A DNA stretch of 64,000 nucleotides. Source: Amycolatopsis sp. NBC_01480 (GTDB taxonomy: Bacteria; Actinomycetota; Actinomycetes; Mycobacteriales; Pseudonocardiaceae). The notes below the pieces were generated by a model. That model saw only the letters and a program-made list of their open reading frames with translations, was not told the DNA's origin and made no database searches. Location: assembly GCF_036227205.1 (NCBI RefSeq), contig NZ_CP109442.1:7254001-7318000 (forward strand), given 5' to 3'. The translations under genes and the position numbers were made by a program. The first letter of the stretch is position 1; every line of letters starts with the position of its first letter. This document shows, piece after piece, positions 1-9,182 of this stretch.

Positions 1-1
1 C

Positions 2-547
2 GCCGTGCTCGGCACCAGCGACGCCTGCGTGGCCACCCACGCCAGTGACGTGGCCGTCGCGCTGGTCGCGCTCGACGCCGAGCTCGTGCTCGCCGCCGGG
101 GACGGCACCCGCGTGGTGAAGCTGGCCGACTTCTACCGGGAACCCGGCGAGACCCCCGAGGTGGAGAACGACCTGCGCCCCGGCGAGCTGATCACCGAGG
201 TCCGGGTGCCGCGGCTGGACTGGGCCGGGAACTCGACCTACGTCAAGGTGCGGGACCGGCAGTCGTACGAGTTCGCGCTGTGCTCCATCGCGGTCGCGCT
301 GGACGTGCAGGACGGCCGGATCGCCGACGCCCGCGTGGCGGCCGGCGGGGTCGGGACCGTGCCGTGGCGGCTGCCCCGGGTGGAGGCTGCCCTGCGGGGC
401 GCGCCGGTCACCCAGGAGTCCTTCGAAGCCGCCGCCGCGGTGGCCGCCGAGGGCGCGCGTCCGTTGTCCGCCAACGGTTTCAAACTGCCACTGCTGCGCC
501 GGACGATCGTCCGCGCGCTGCTCGAACTGACCGAGGGGAACCGCTGA
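2..547 (+). CDS. FAD-binding subunit of a xanthine dehydrogenase-type molybdenum enzyme (5' truncated)
   Basis: Carries the FAD that passes electrons from the FeS centre to the acceptor in xanthine dehydrogenase/CO dehydrogenase-like hydroxylases. The visible 181 residues are the C-terminal two thirds: the GTSDACVATHASD segment is the usual FAD-contacting stretch of this subunit, and the remainder (from about residue 95) is the CO dehydrogenase flavoprotein C-terminal domain. The start lies before the window. It overlaps the molybdenum subunit by ATGA, so the two are co-translated. An FeS subunit is expected near by but is not visible. The substrate cannot be told from the sequence. Confidence 0.85.
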   Translation, partial: AVLGTSDACVATHASDVAVALVALDAELVLAAGDGTRVVKLADFYREPGETPEVENDLRPGELITEVRVPRLDWAGNSTYVKVRDRQSYEFALCSIAVALDVQDGRIADARVAAGGVGTVPWRLPRVEAALRGAPVTQESFEAAAAVAAEGARPLSANGFKLPLLRRTIVRALLELTEGNR

Positions 548-2721
548 TGCTCGCTCGGGTGGACGGGCCGCTGAAGGTCACCGGCCGGGCCGGCTACGGG
601 CTGGATCGCACCTTGCCCGGCATGGTCTACGGCTACGTCGTGGTCAGCACGATCGCCCACGGCGAGATCGAGTCCATGGACGTGACCGCGGCCAAGAGCG
701 CGCCCGGGGTGGTCGGCGTGTACTCGCCGTTCGACCCGCTGGCGCTGCGCACCGCCAGCTCGCCGATGTTCGGCGAGACCTGGGTTCCGTTGCAGGACAA
801 GGAAGTCACCTACTACGGCCAGCCGATCGGCTTTGTCGTGGCGGAGAGTTTCGAGCAGGCCCGCGACGCGGCGATGCTGGTCCGCGTCTCGTACCGTCCG
901 CTGCCGGCACTGACCTCACTGGCCGAGGGCCTGGCCACGGCCGAGGACGCGCCGGAGTCGCGTGGGGTGCCCTCGTCGCTGGCCGTGCTCGCGCCGGACG
1001 TCGAGTCCATTGAGGACGCACTGGCCGCGAGCCCGGTGGTCGTCGAGGCGACGTACTCCACCGCGACCCAGAACCACGCCGCGATGGAGCCGCACTCCGC
1101 GGTCGCGGTGTGGGAAGACGGCGTCATGACGGTGTACAGCGGGAACCAGGCCTCCCACCTGCACGCGATGGAGCTGGCCAGCGCGCTGGAGCTGGAGCCG
1201 TCCGCGGTCCACTCGGTGAACCCGTTCGTGGGCGGGGCCTTCGGCGGCAAGGGGCGGACGGCCTCGCCGGCGTTCCTGGCGGCGGCCGCGGCGCGGGCGC
1301 TCGGCCGTCCGGTCAAGGCCGCGCTCACCCGGGAACAGGTCTTCACCGCGACCGCCGGCCGCGCGGCGACGGTGCAGAAGATCGCCCTCGGCGCGGAGCG
1401 GGACGGCACGCTGATCGCGCTGCGCCACGACTCGTGGTGCAGCACCGACGCGCAGCGGTCGTTCGTCGAGCCGACCTCGCACGGCACCTCGCGCGAGTGG
1501 TACGCCACGCGGAACCTGGCCATCAGCCAGAAGATGGTGCCGCTGAACATCCCGCCGACCACGTTCATGCGCGCGCCGGGCGAGGCGCCCGGCTCGTTCG
1601 CGCTGGAGAGCGCGATCGACGAGCTGGCCGTCGCGCTGGAGATGGACCCGATCGAGCTGCGGCAGCGCAACAGTTCGACCGCGCCGCCCGGCAAGGACCT
1701 GCAGTGGTCGAGCAAGCACCTGGACGAGTGCTTCCGCGTCGGCGCGGCGCAGTTCGGCTGGACGCACCGGCGGCCGGGCGGGCGCACCGAGGGCGACTGG
1801 CTGGTCGGCATGGGCGCGGCCACCGCGATGTTCCCCGCCCTGCGCTTCCCGGCCACGGTCGGGATCACGCTGCGGGACGACGACACGGCCGAGGTCGCGA
1901 CCAGCGGCGCGGACCCGGGGACCGGCCTGCTGACCGTGCTTTCCTTGGTGGGCGCGGAATCCCTGGACATCGCGGCGGAGCGGATCGTCCCGCTGCTCGG
2001 TGATTCCCGGCTGCCGCCGGGCGGGCTGTCCGGTGGCTCGACGGCCACCGCGAGCGTGGGGACGGCGATCATGATCGCCGCGGCCCAGGCGATCGACGAA
2101 CTGCTGGCCCTGGCCTCGGCCCCGGGCGCGCCGTTCGACGGGCAGGACGCCCTGTACGCGGACGGGCGGGTGCTGGCCGGCGGCCGGTCGATGACCTTCG
2201 GCGAGCTGCTGCGGGCCCTGGACCTCCCGTCCTTGCACGTGACGGGTTCCTCGGCGCCGGGCGAGGAGCTGACCAAGCACTCGTTCAGCTCGTTCGGCGC
2301 GCAGTTCTGCGAGGTCCGGGTGCACAAGTGGACGCGTGAGGCCCGGGTGTCCCGGATGCTCGGCGTGTTCGACGGCGGCCGGATCATCAACGGGCAGGCC
2401 GCGCGCAGCCAGATCCTGGGCGGCATGATCTGGGGCGTTTCGGCCGCGCTCCACGAGGGGCTGGAGATCGAGGCGAACGGCCGGCTGGCCAACGGCGATT
2501 TCGCCGGCTACCTGCTGCCGGTGAACGCGGACATCCCCGAGGTCGGCGTCCACTTCGTCGAATACCCGGACACGCTGCACAACGCGGTCGGCGCCCGGGG
2601 CCTCGGCGAGATCGGCACCGTGGGCGTGGCGGCGGCGGTGGCGAACGCGATCGCCAACGCGACCGGCATCCGGGTCCGGCACATCCCGATCATGATCGAG
2701 GACCTGCTGCCCGAGGAGTGA
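547..2721 (+). CDS. Molybdenum cofactor-binding catalytic subunit, xanthine dehydrogenase family (YagR-like)
   Basis: Catalytic large subunit of a three-subunit molybdenum hydroxylase, 724 residues, in the cytoplasm. The ATG at 547 sits in an ATGA overlap with the FAD subunit; longer in-frame extensions run through that gene and are not credible. Visible family signatures are VGGAFGGKG (near residue 228, cofactor pocket), FMRAPGEAPG (middle domain) and ARGLGEIG near residue 686, where the family keeps its catalytic Glu. The length suits the YagR/short type rather than the 1300-residue eukaryotic fusion. Substrate (purine, aldehyde or N-heterocycle) is undetermined. Confidence 0.88.
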   Translation: MLARVDGPLKVTGRAGYGLDRTLPGMVYGYVVVSTIAHGEIESMDVTAAKSAPGVVGVYSPFDPLALRTASSPMFGETWVPLQDKEVTYYGQPIGFVVAESFEQARDAAMLVRVSYRPLPALTSLAEGLATAEDAPESRGVPSSLAVLAPDVESIEDALAASPVVVEATYSTATQNHAAMEPHSAVAVWEDGVMTVYSGNQASHLHAMELASALELEPSAVHSVNPFVGGAFGGKGRTASPAFLAAAAARALGRPVKAALTREQVFTATAGRAATVQKIALGAERDGTLIALRHDSWCSTDAQRSFVEPTSHGTSREWYATRNLAISQKMVPLNIPPTTFMRAPGEAPGSFALESAIDELAVALEMDPIELRQRNSSTAPPGKDLQWSSKHLDECFRVGAAQFGWTHRRPGGRTEGDWLVGMGAATAMFPALRFPATVGITLRDDDTAEVATSGADPGTGLLTVLSLVGAESLDIAAERIVPLLGDSRLPPGGLSGGSTATASVGTAIMIAAAQAIDELLALASAPGAPFDGQDALYADGRVLAGGRSMTFGELLRALDLPSLHVTGSSAPGEELTKHSFSSFGAQFCEVRVHKWTREARVSRMLGVFDGGRIINGQAARSQILGGMIWGVSAALHEGLEIEANGRLANGDFAGYLLPVNADIPEVGVHFVEYPDTLHNAVGARGLGEIGTVGVAAAVANAIANATGIRVRHIPIMIEDLLPEE

Positions 2722-2725
2722 CGCG

Positions 2726-2758
2726 CGGTGCGCGGAACCGGGCCGGTTCCGCGCACCG
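2726..2758. terminator. Perfect hairpin between convergent genes
   Basis: Two 16-bp perfectly complementary arms (CGGTGCGCGGAACCGG and its reverse complement) separated by one base. It lies 5 bp after the molybdenum-subunit stop and 6 bp before the stop of the convergent hydrolase, so it probably terminates both. No U-tract is present, as is common in actinomycetes. Confidence 0.7.
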
Positions 2759-2764
2759 GCGGGC

Positions 2765-3949
2765 TCAGGCGAACGGCCCGTCGTTGCCGAACGCGTGCGC
2801 GGCGAAGCGCTCGCCGATACGGCGGTGGGCCGCGGTGTCCGGGTGGAGACGGTCGGGCAGCGGCAGCTCGGCGGCGTCCGCCTCGCCGTAGAGGTCAAGA
2901 CCTTCGAGGTAGTACAGCGCGGGATCGTCCGCGGCGCGCTGCGCGACGATCCGGGCCAGCTCCTCGCGGATCACCTTGAGGGTCAGCTTCCCGGCCGCGC
3001 GCTCGGCCGGGTCCCCGGTGGCGGCGAACTGGAGCACGCCGGAGCTGAAGTCGACCGCGCCCGGCCCGGGGGTGTCCTCGTGGATCGGGCAGAGGATCGG
3101 GGAGACGACCAGCAGCGGCGTGTCCGGGTGGCCCTCGCGGATGGTGTCGAGGAAGCCGTGCACGGCCGGGCCGAACGCGCGCAGCCGCATCACGTCGGCG
3201 TTCACCAGGTTGATGCCGATCTTGACGCTGATCAGGTCCGCCGGGGTGTCCCTCAGGGTCCGCGCGGTGAACGGGTCGAGCATCGCGCTGCCGCCGAAGC
3301 CGAGGTTGACCAGGTCCACCCCGCCGAGCGACGCGGCCAGCGCGGTCCAGGTGGTGGCCGGGCTCGCGGCGTTGGAGCCGTGGCTGATCGAGCTGCCGTG
3401 GTGCAGCCAGACGCGGCGGTCACCGCGGGGCACGGCCTCGACCGGGGCGTCCGTGCGCAACTCGGCCAGCTCGGTGATTTCGGTGTGCGGCAGCCAGATC
3501 TCGACGTCCTTGACCCGGCCCGGCAGGCCGTCGAACCGGACCGTGCCGACCGGCCCGTCCTGGGTCTCGGCGGTGCCGGTGGCCATGTCCAGCAAGAGGA
3601 CCTTGCCGCCGGTGGTGCTGGCCTGGCCGGCGGGCTCGCCGTCGACGAGCAGGTCGTAAACGCCGTCCGGGCGCGGCGGGATGTCGCGGTAGCCGACTCG
3701 GGTGCGCAGCGTGTCCAGCTCGAGTGCGGTGGCGGCGGTCCGGAACACCAGCCGGACCCCGGCGGGCTGGGCCTCGGCCATGGCCAGCTGCCCGTCGGAC
3801 CACTGCGCGCGGGCCCAGGCCGGCAGCCGGTGCGGCGCCAGGCCGTGCTCGGTGGGCTCCAGCTCGAGCGCGCCGCGCACCAGGTCCGCGGTGATGGGGG
3901 TGGTGATCCAGCTCGTCGCGGGGGAGCCGGGGGCGGGTGGAGAGGTCAT
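2765..3949 (-). CDS. SGNH/GDSL-type hydrolase with N-terminal beta domain
   Basis: Probable esterase of 394 residues. Residues from about 1 to 175 look like the beta-sandwich that precedes many bacterial SGNH esterases; from about 180 the SGNH blocks follow: HHGSSISHG (block I with the nucleophilic Ser), GFGGSAMLD (block II Gly), GINLVN (block III Asn) and DRLHPD (block V Asp and His). Start taken at the ATG at 3949 because the upstream in-frame GTG lies inside a palindromic repeat. No signal peptide, so cytoplasmic. It stands alone between the XDH operon and the phospholipase gene. Substrate unknown. Confidence 0.8.
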   Translation of the reverse strand: MTSPPAPGSPATSWITTPITADLVRGALELEPTEHGLAPHRLPAWARAQWSDGQLAMAEAQPAGVRLVFRTAATALELDTLRTRVGYRDIPPRPDGVYDLLVDGEPAGQASTTGGKVLLLDMATGTAETQDGPVGTVRFDGLPGRVKDVEIWLPHTEITELAELRTDAPVEAVPRGDRRVWLHHGSSISHGSNAASPATTWTALAASLGGVDLVNLGFGGSAMLDPFTARTLRDTPADLISVKIGINLVNADVMRLRAFGPAVHGFLDTIREGHPDTPLLVVSPILCPIHEDTPGPGAVDFSSGVLQFAATGDPAERAAGKLTLKVIREELARIVAQRAADDPALYYLEGLDLYGEADAAELPLPDRLHPDTAAHRRIGERFAAHAFGNDGPFA

Positions 3950-4005
3950 GATCGGAGTCTGCCGAGCGGGCCGGTGATCCGCACTTCGTTTACCCGGCGG
4001 CCCGG

Positions 4006-4095
4006 CCCTGAAGGCCACCATGAGAGACGTTGATGCCCTGAAGGCCACCTTCAGAGACGTATATGCCCTGAAGGTGGCCTTCAGGGCATATACGT
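4006..4095. repeat. Tandem CCCTGAAGG units ending in a perfect palindrome
   Basis: Three units that begin CCCTGAAGG follow each other (from 4006, 4036 and about 4066); GAGACGT recurs exactly 30 bp apart (4024 and 4054). The last unit is a perfect palindrome, 4057-4095, with 18-bp arms and a 3-bp loop. It lies between divergent genes, so it is not a simple terminator; it looks like a dispersed intergenic repeat. Confidence 0.8.
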
Positions 4096-4194
4096 AGCAC
4101 GGGGTGCCGGAGCGGTGACCCGGTGAAGGAGGAGTTCGCCCAACCTTCTCCAGTAGGTTGTGTGCCCGCCCCCGGCTGTGATGAGACTGGGCGC

Positions 4195-6213
4195 ATGACC
4201 GACCTGAACCGCCGCCGGTTCCTCCAGGTGGCCGGCGGTACCGCCGCCGCGTCCATGATGTCCGGCAGCATCGCCCGAGCCGCCGCCATCCCGGCGAATC
4301 ACCGCACCCGCAGCCTGCAGGATGTCGAGCACGTTGTCGTGCTGATGCAGGAGAACCGCTCGTTCGACCACTACTTCGGCACCCTGCGCGGGGTCCGCGG
4401 CTTCGGCGACCCGCGCCCGGTCACGCTGCCCAGCGGCAAGCCGGTGTGGAATCAGCCGGACGGGGCCAAGGACGTGCTGCCGTTCCGGCCCGAGGTGAGC
4501 AACCTCGGGCTGCAGTTCGTGCAGGACCTGCCGCACGGCTGGAGTGACACCCACTCCGCGTGGAACGGCGGGAAGTACGACAACTGGGTGCCCGCCAAGG
4601 GCACCACCACGATGGCCCACATGACCCGCGACGACATCCCGTTCCACTACGCGCTGGCCGACGCGTTCACCATCTGCGACGCCTACCACTGCTCGATGAT
4701 GGGGTCCACCGACCCGAACCGGTACTACATGTGGACCGGCTACACCGGCAACGACGGCGTCGGCGGCGGCCCGGTCCTGGGCAACGACGAAAAGGGCTAC
4801 GGCTGGACGACCTACCCCGAGCGGCTGGAGCAGGCCGGGGTGTCGTGGAAGATCTACCAGGACATCGGCGACGGCCTCGACGCCGCCGGCTCGTGGGGCT
4901 GGATCCCCGACGCCTACCGCGGCAACTACGGCGACAACTCGTTGCTGTACTTCAACCAGTACCGCAACGCCAAGGCCGGCGACCCGCTGTACGACAAGGC
5001 GCGGACCGGGACGAACGTGAAGAACGGCGACGGCTTCTTCGACGTGTTCAAGGCCGACGTCAAGGCCGGGAAGCTGCCGAGCGTCTCGTGGGTGGTCGCG
5101 CCCGAGGCGTTCACCGAGCACCCGAACTGGCCCGCCAACTACGGCGCCTGGTACGTCTCGCAGGTGCTCGACGCGCTCACCGCCTCGCCCGAGGTGTGGA
5201 GCAAGACCGCCCTGTTCATCACCTACGACGAGAACGACGGATTCTTCGACCACGTCGTGCCGCCGTACCCGCCGGCCACCGCCGCGCAGGGCGGCTCGAC
5301 GGTCGACACGAAGTACGAGATCAACGACTCGCTGCCGTACGGGCTGGGCCAGCGCGTGCCGATGCTCGTGGTGTCGCCGTGGAGCAAGGGCGGGCGGGTG
5401 TGCTCGGAGGTCTTCGACCACACCTCGATCCTGCGGTTCCTGGAGCGCCGGTTCGGTGTGCGGGAGACCAACATTTCGACCTGGCGCCGCGCGATCACCG
5501 GTGACCTCACCTCGGCGTTCGACTTCTCCGGCACCGACACCAAGGTGCCGAGCCTGCCCTCGACCGCCGCGTACGTCCCGCCGGACCACGACCGGCACCC
5601 GGACTACAAGCCGGTGCCGCCGGGCAACCCGGCCCTGCCGAAGCAGGAGCCCGGCCAGCGGCCCGCGCTGCCGCTGCCGTACGACTTGGCCGCCGACGGG
5701 ACGGTCGACCAGGGCAAGCTGACGGTGAAGTTCGCCAGTCACGGCGCGGCCGGGGCGGTCTTCTACGTCACCTCGTCCACGGACAAGAACGGCCCGTGGA
5801 GCTACACGGTCGGCGCCGGGCAGCAGACCTCCGGCAGCTGGGCGGTTTCCGGGAACTACGACTACACCGTGCACGGCCCGAACGGCTTCTTCCGCCAGTT
5901 CACCGGGCCGGGCGCCGGCGTCGAGGTCACCGCGGCCAACGCGCGCCGCGGCGGGGGTCTCACGCTGGTCCTGGCCAACAAGGGCACGGCCGCGGTCACC
6001 GTCGCGGTCCGCGCCGCCGCCGGGTACGGCTACGCCGGGCCCGCGACGCACTACCTCCGCCCCGGTGCCCGGACGGAGCACACGGTCCGCACCGGCGCCA
6101 CCGCGGGCTGGTACGACGTGACCGTCACGGCCGGGTCCACCATCCGCCGGCTGGCGGGGCACGTGGAATGCGGGTCGCTGAGCCTCACCGACCCGGGTAT
6201 CCGGAGCCACTGA
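4195..6213 (+). CDS. Exported phospholipase C (phosphocholine-type, Tat-secreted)
   Basis: Hydrolyses phospholipids to diacylglycerol and a phospho-alcohol outside the cell; 672 residues, close to the usual length of non-haemolytic phospholipase C. The ATG at 4195 opens a twin-arginine signal (NRRRFLQ at residues 5-11, then a hydrophobic stretch ending near ARA-A). Phosphoesterase motifs follow: ENRSFDHYFGTLRG near residue 54, the EHPNWPANYG region and the TYDENDGFFDH metal/active-site motif. The C-terminal 200 residues hold the two small beta domains (DUF756 type) seen in this family. Monocistronic and ended by the hairpin at 6220. Possible roles are phosphate scavenging or membrane lipid attack. 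Confidence 0.88.
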   Translation: MTDLNRRRFLQVAGGTAAASMMSGSIARAAAIPANHRTRSLQDVEHVVVLMQENRSFDHYFGTLRGVRGFGDPRPVTLPSGKPVWNQPDGAKDVLPFRPEVSNLGLQFVQDLPHGWSDTHSAWNGGKYDNWVPAKGTTTMAHMTRDDIPFHYALADAFTICDAYHCSMMGSTDPNRYYMWTGYTGNDGVGGGPVLGNDEKGYGWTTYPERLEQAGVSWKIYQDIGDGLDAAGSWGWIPDAYRGNYGDNSLLYFNQYRNAKAGDPLYDKARTGTNVKNGDGFFDVFKADVKAGKLPSVSWVVAPEAFTEHPNWPANYGAWYVSQVLDALTASPEVWSKTALFITYDENDGFFDHVVPPYPPATAAQGGSTVDTKYEINDSLPYGLGQRVPMLVVSPWSKGGRVCSEVFDHTSILRFLERRFGVRETNISTWRRAITGDLTSAFDFSGTDTKVPSLPSTAAYVPPDHDRHPDYKPVPPGNPALPKQEPGQRPALPLPYDLAADGTVDQGKLTVKFASHGAAGAVFYVTSSTDKNGPWSYTVGAGQQTSGSWAVSGNYDYTVHGPNGFFRQFTGPGAGVEVTAANARRGGGLTLVLANKGTAAVTVAVRAAAGYGYAGPATHYLRPGARTEHTVRTGATAGWYDVTVTAGSTIRRLAGHVECGSLSLTDPGIRSH

Positions 6214-6219
6214 CGTAAC

Positions 6220-6262
6220 AAAAAGGGCCGTGCTGGCCGGTTCGGACGGCACGGTCCTTTTT
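6220..6262. terminator. Bidirectional terminator with A- and T-tracts
   Basis: 14-bp arms (AAAAAGGGCCGTGC against its near-perfect complement, one mismatch) with a 15-base loop. A run of A on the left and T on the right gives an intrinsic terminator in both directions, between the convergent phospholipase and hydrolase genes. Confidence 0.8.
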
Positions 6263-6264
6263 GG

Positions 6265-7101
6265 TCAGTGGGGGGCCTCGGCGAGGAAGGCGAGCAGCGC
6301 CGCGGTCAGCTCGGCGGGCGCGTCCTCCTGCACGAGGTGGCCCGCGCCGGCGATGGGCTCCAGCCGTGCGCCGGGGATGCGGGCGACCAGCTCGGGCCCC
6401 TTCGCCGGGGGAATCCAGGCGTCGTCCTGGCCCCAGCAGACGAGCACCGGGATCGCGATTTCTCCGTACCGGTCCTGTATTTCATCGGTGAAACGCTGGT
6501 CGGCTTGGGCGATCTGCCGATAGAAAGCGGGCTGGCCGGTTTCGCCGAGCCAGGGTTCCACGAGCCGTTCGAGCGCCGCCGGATGAAGGCCGGCGCTGCT
6601 CGCGGAGCCGACGTACTCGCGCGCCAGCGCGCCGTGCAGCGCGGGCGGAAGCTGCTCGAAGACCTCGGCGTGCTGCCCGACGAGCCGGAAGAACGGCGAG
6701 CCCCACGGCGCGAGCGCGACCGGGTCGACCAGCGCGAGCGCACGGTAATCGTTGCCGTGCAACAGATGCGCTCGCAGGGACACGGCCCCGCCGAAGTCAT
6801 GCGCGACGACCAGCGGCCGGTCGAGCCCCCAATGCGCCAGCAGTTCGGTGAAGACCCGGCCCTGGGCCGCGAGCGAGACGTCCTGGCCCTCGGCCTGTTC
6901 CGAAGCCCCGTACCCGGGCATGTCCCAGACGAACACGTGGTGCCGCCGGGCGAGCGACCGCGCCACCGCTCGCCAGACATAGGACGAAAACGGCGTCCCG
7001 TGCAGCAGGACAACCGGATCCTGCCCCCGCGGCCCCAGCTCGGCCCACCGGACTTCGCCGGCGCTGCTGGGAAAGGTCTCGGGCAGCTGCCATTCACTCA
7101 C
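6265..7101 (-). CDS. Alpha/beta hydrolase with Asp nucleophile (haloalkane dehalogenase/epoxide hydrolase type)
   Basis: Cytoplasmic alpha/beta-hydrolase, 278 residues. The HGTPFSS oxyanion segment lies near residue 34. The nucleophile elbow reads AHDFGG, so the nucleophile is Asp and not Ser; this is the pattern of haloalkane dehalogenases, fluoroacetate dehalogenases and epoxide hydrolases. The acid is probably in WGQDDAW and the base is His in GAGHLVQED. A helical cap lies between residues 125 and 205. It follows kup by 67 bp on the same strand. The actual substrate is not determinable. Confidence 0.75.
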   Translation of the reverse strand: MSEWQLPETFPSSAGEVRWAELGPRGQDPVVLLHGTPFSSYVWRAVARSLARRHHVFVWDMPGYGASEQAEGQDVSLAAQGRVFTELLAHWGLDRPLVVAHDFGGAVSLRAHLLHGNDYRALALVDPVALAPWGSPFFRLVGQHAEVFEQLPPALHGALAREYVGSASSAGLHPAALERLVEPWLGETGQPAFYRQIAQADQRFTDEIQDRYGEIAIPVLVCWGQDDAWIPPAKGPELVARIPGARLEPIAGAGHLVQEDAPAELTAALLAFLAEAPH

Positions 7102-7168
7102 GGAAGCGGTTCCTCTCGGACGGGTCTGCTCACCCGATCATCCACGAGCTGTGGCGGCAACCGGTTTC

Positions 7169-9103
7169 CTACAGCTCGATCCGGGTCCCCATCACCACCG
7201 TTCGGTCGACCGGTAGCCGGAACGAGGCGGCCTGCGAAGCAGCGTTGTGGGCGAGCCCTATGAACAGCCGCTTCTGCCAAGTCGGCATGCCGCCGGGCGG
7301 GCCGGGCTCGATGGTGACCCTGGAGAGGAAGTAGAACGCGTTCTCCAGGTCGGTTTCCAGCTCGCTGGTGAGCATGAACGCGTCGCGCAGGGCGGCGGGG
7401 ATGTCGGCGTCGTCGGAGAAGCCGAAGCGGACCGACAGGTGGACGATGCCGTCGTCGGAGTGGGAGAGGGAGTCGACGGCCAGGCGTTCGTTGCGGGGAA
7501 CGTGCGGCACGCTCTCGAAGATCACCGAGACGATCACGACGTGCTCGTGGACAGCACCGTTGAACTCGACGTTCGCGCGCAACGCCAGCGGCACCGTCTC
7601 CTTCGTCGGGTGCGGGAACACCGCCGTGCCCGGCACGCGCGTCGGCGGGTCCTCGCGCAGCTGGTCGACGAAGTCCGACAGCTTGCCCTCGGTTTCGGTG
7701 CGCCGGTCGGTGATCAGGCGGCGCCCGCGCTGCCAGACCAGCATGATCGTGACGGCCATCCCGCCCAGCAGCAGCGGCAGCCAGCCGCCGTGCACGATCT
7801 TGGTCAGGTTGGCCGCGAAGAAGGTCAGCTCGACCCCGCCGAAGACGACGGCCACCAGAGTCAGCTGCCACCACGGCCAGTGCCACACCGAAGCGGCCAG
7901 GATCAGGAACAGCGCGGTGGTCAGCAGCAGCGTGCCGGTCACGGCCACCCCGTAGGCGGTGGCCAGCGAAGCCGACGAGCCGAACGTCGCCATCAGGACC
8001 AGCACGGCGCCCATCAGGATCCAGTTCACCCCGGGCACGTAGATCTGGCCGCTCTCCTCCTTCGAGGTGTGCCGGACGGTCAGGTGCGGCAGGAAGCCCA
8101 GCCGGATCGCCTGCCGGGTCACCGAGAACGCGCCGGAGATGACCGCCTGGGACGCGATCACCGTGGCGAAGGTGGCCAGCACGACCATCGGGATCTGCGC
8201 CCAGTTCGGCACCAGCAGGTAGAACGGGTTCTTCACCGAGCTGGGCTCGCCGAGGATCAGCGCGCCCTGGCCGAGGTAGTTCAGGATCAGCGCGGGGAAC
8301 ACGACGGCGAACCAGGCCCGGCGGATCGGCGGCCGGCCGAAGTGGCCCATGTCGGCGTACAGCGCTTCGGCGCCGGTGATCGACAGGACCACCGCGCCCA
8401 TCGCGATGAAGGCGATGTACGGGTGATCCAGGACGAAGCCGATCGAGTACGTGGGGGAGAGGCTCCGCAGGATCCCCGGGCGCTCGACGATGTGCGGCAG
8501 GCCGAGCACCGCCAGCGCCAGGAACCAGAGCAGCATCACCGGCCCGAACAGCCGGCCCACCCGGTGGGTGCCGAACCGCTGCGCCAGGAACAGCACGATC
8601 AGGATGACCGCGCCGATCGGCAGGATGGACCCGCTGATGCTGGGGGCGACCACGTCGATGCCCTCGACCGCGGACAGCACCGAGATCGCCGGGGTGATCA
8701 CGCTGTCGCCGAAGAAGAGCGAGGCCCCGATCACCCCCAGCATCGTGGCCACCGCGACCAGCCGCTTGCGGTCCGAGATCTGCCGCCGGATGAGCGCGGC
8801 CAGCGCCAGGATGCCGCCCTCGCCGTCGTTGTCGGCGCGCATCACGAAGATCACGTACTTCACCGAGACGACGATCAGGATCGACCAGAAGACCAGCGAC
8901 AGCACGCCGTAGACGTCGTCGGGCACCGGCTTCACCGCGCCGTTGTCGATCGAGAACACGGTCTGCATCGCGTACAGCGGGCTGGTGCCGATGTCCCCGA
9001 ACACCACCCCGAGCGCGCCCAGTGCCAGTGCCGCGCCCGCGGACCGTTGCGGATGGCCGGCGCCGTGGGTGGACGGCTTCGCTTCGTTCTGCTCTGAGCT
9101 CAC
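7169..9103 (-). CDS. kup: Potassium uptake transporter Kup
   Basis: Proton-coupled potassium importer of the KUP/HAK/KT family, 644 residues, normal family length. The N-terminal 450 residues hold about 12 membrane segments; GVVFGDIGTSPLYA near residue 33 and GDSVITPAISVLSA near residue 127 are family hallmarks. The C-terminal 190 residues are the soluble KUP domain. Start is GTG at 9103. It may share a transcript with the downstream hydrolase. Confidence 0.95.
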   Translation of the reverse strand: MSSEQNEAKPSTHGAGHPQRSAGAALALGALGVVFGDIGTSPLYAMQTVFSIDNGAVKPVPDDVYGVLSLVFWSILIVVSVKYVIFVMRADNDGEGGILALAALIRRQISDRKRLVAVATMLGVIGASLFFGDSVITPAISVLSAVEGIDVVAPSISGSILPIGAVILIVLFLAQRFGTHRVGRLFGPVMLLWFLALAVLGLPHIVERPGILRSLSPTYSIGFVLDHPYIAFIAMGAVVLSITGAEALYADMGHFGRPPIRRAWFAVVFPALILNYLGQGALILGEPSSVKNPFYLLVPNWAQIPMVVLATFATVIASQAVISGAFSVTRQAIRLGFLPHLTVRHTSKEESGQIYVPGVNWILMGAVLVLMATFGSSASLATAYGVAVTGTLLLTTALFLILAASVWHWPWWQLTLVAVVFGGVELTFFAANLTKIVHGGWLPLLLGGMAVTIMLVWQRGRRLITDRRTETEGKLSDFVDQLREDPPTRVPGTAVFPHPTKETVPLALRANVEFNGAVHEHVVIVSVIFESVPHVPRNERLAVDSLSHSDDGIVHLSVRFGFSDDADIPAALRDAFMLTSELETDLENAFYFLSRVTIEPGPPGGMPTWQKRLFIGLAHNAASQAASFRLPVDRTVVMGTRIEL

Positions 9104-9182
9104 CGGGTCAGTCTGCCCGGCCCGGCCGTCCCGGGCGCGCGGGCATCGCCGTGCGTCAGCCGGTGTTCACCTCCGCGGCGGT

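Noticed and set aside
916..2898. 660-residue minus-strand frame opposite the molybdenum subunit
   Set aside because: Gln/Arg/His-rich shadow without domains; the plus-strand subunit is unambiguous.
4081..6252. 723-residue minus-strand frame opposite phospholipase C
   Set aside because: Composition typical of a shadow frame; phospholipase motifs are on the plus strand.
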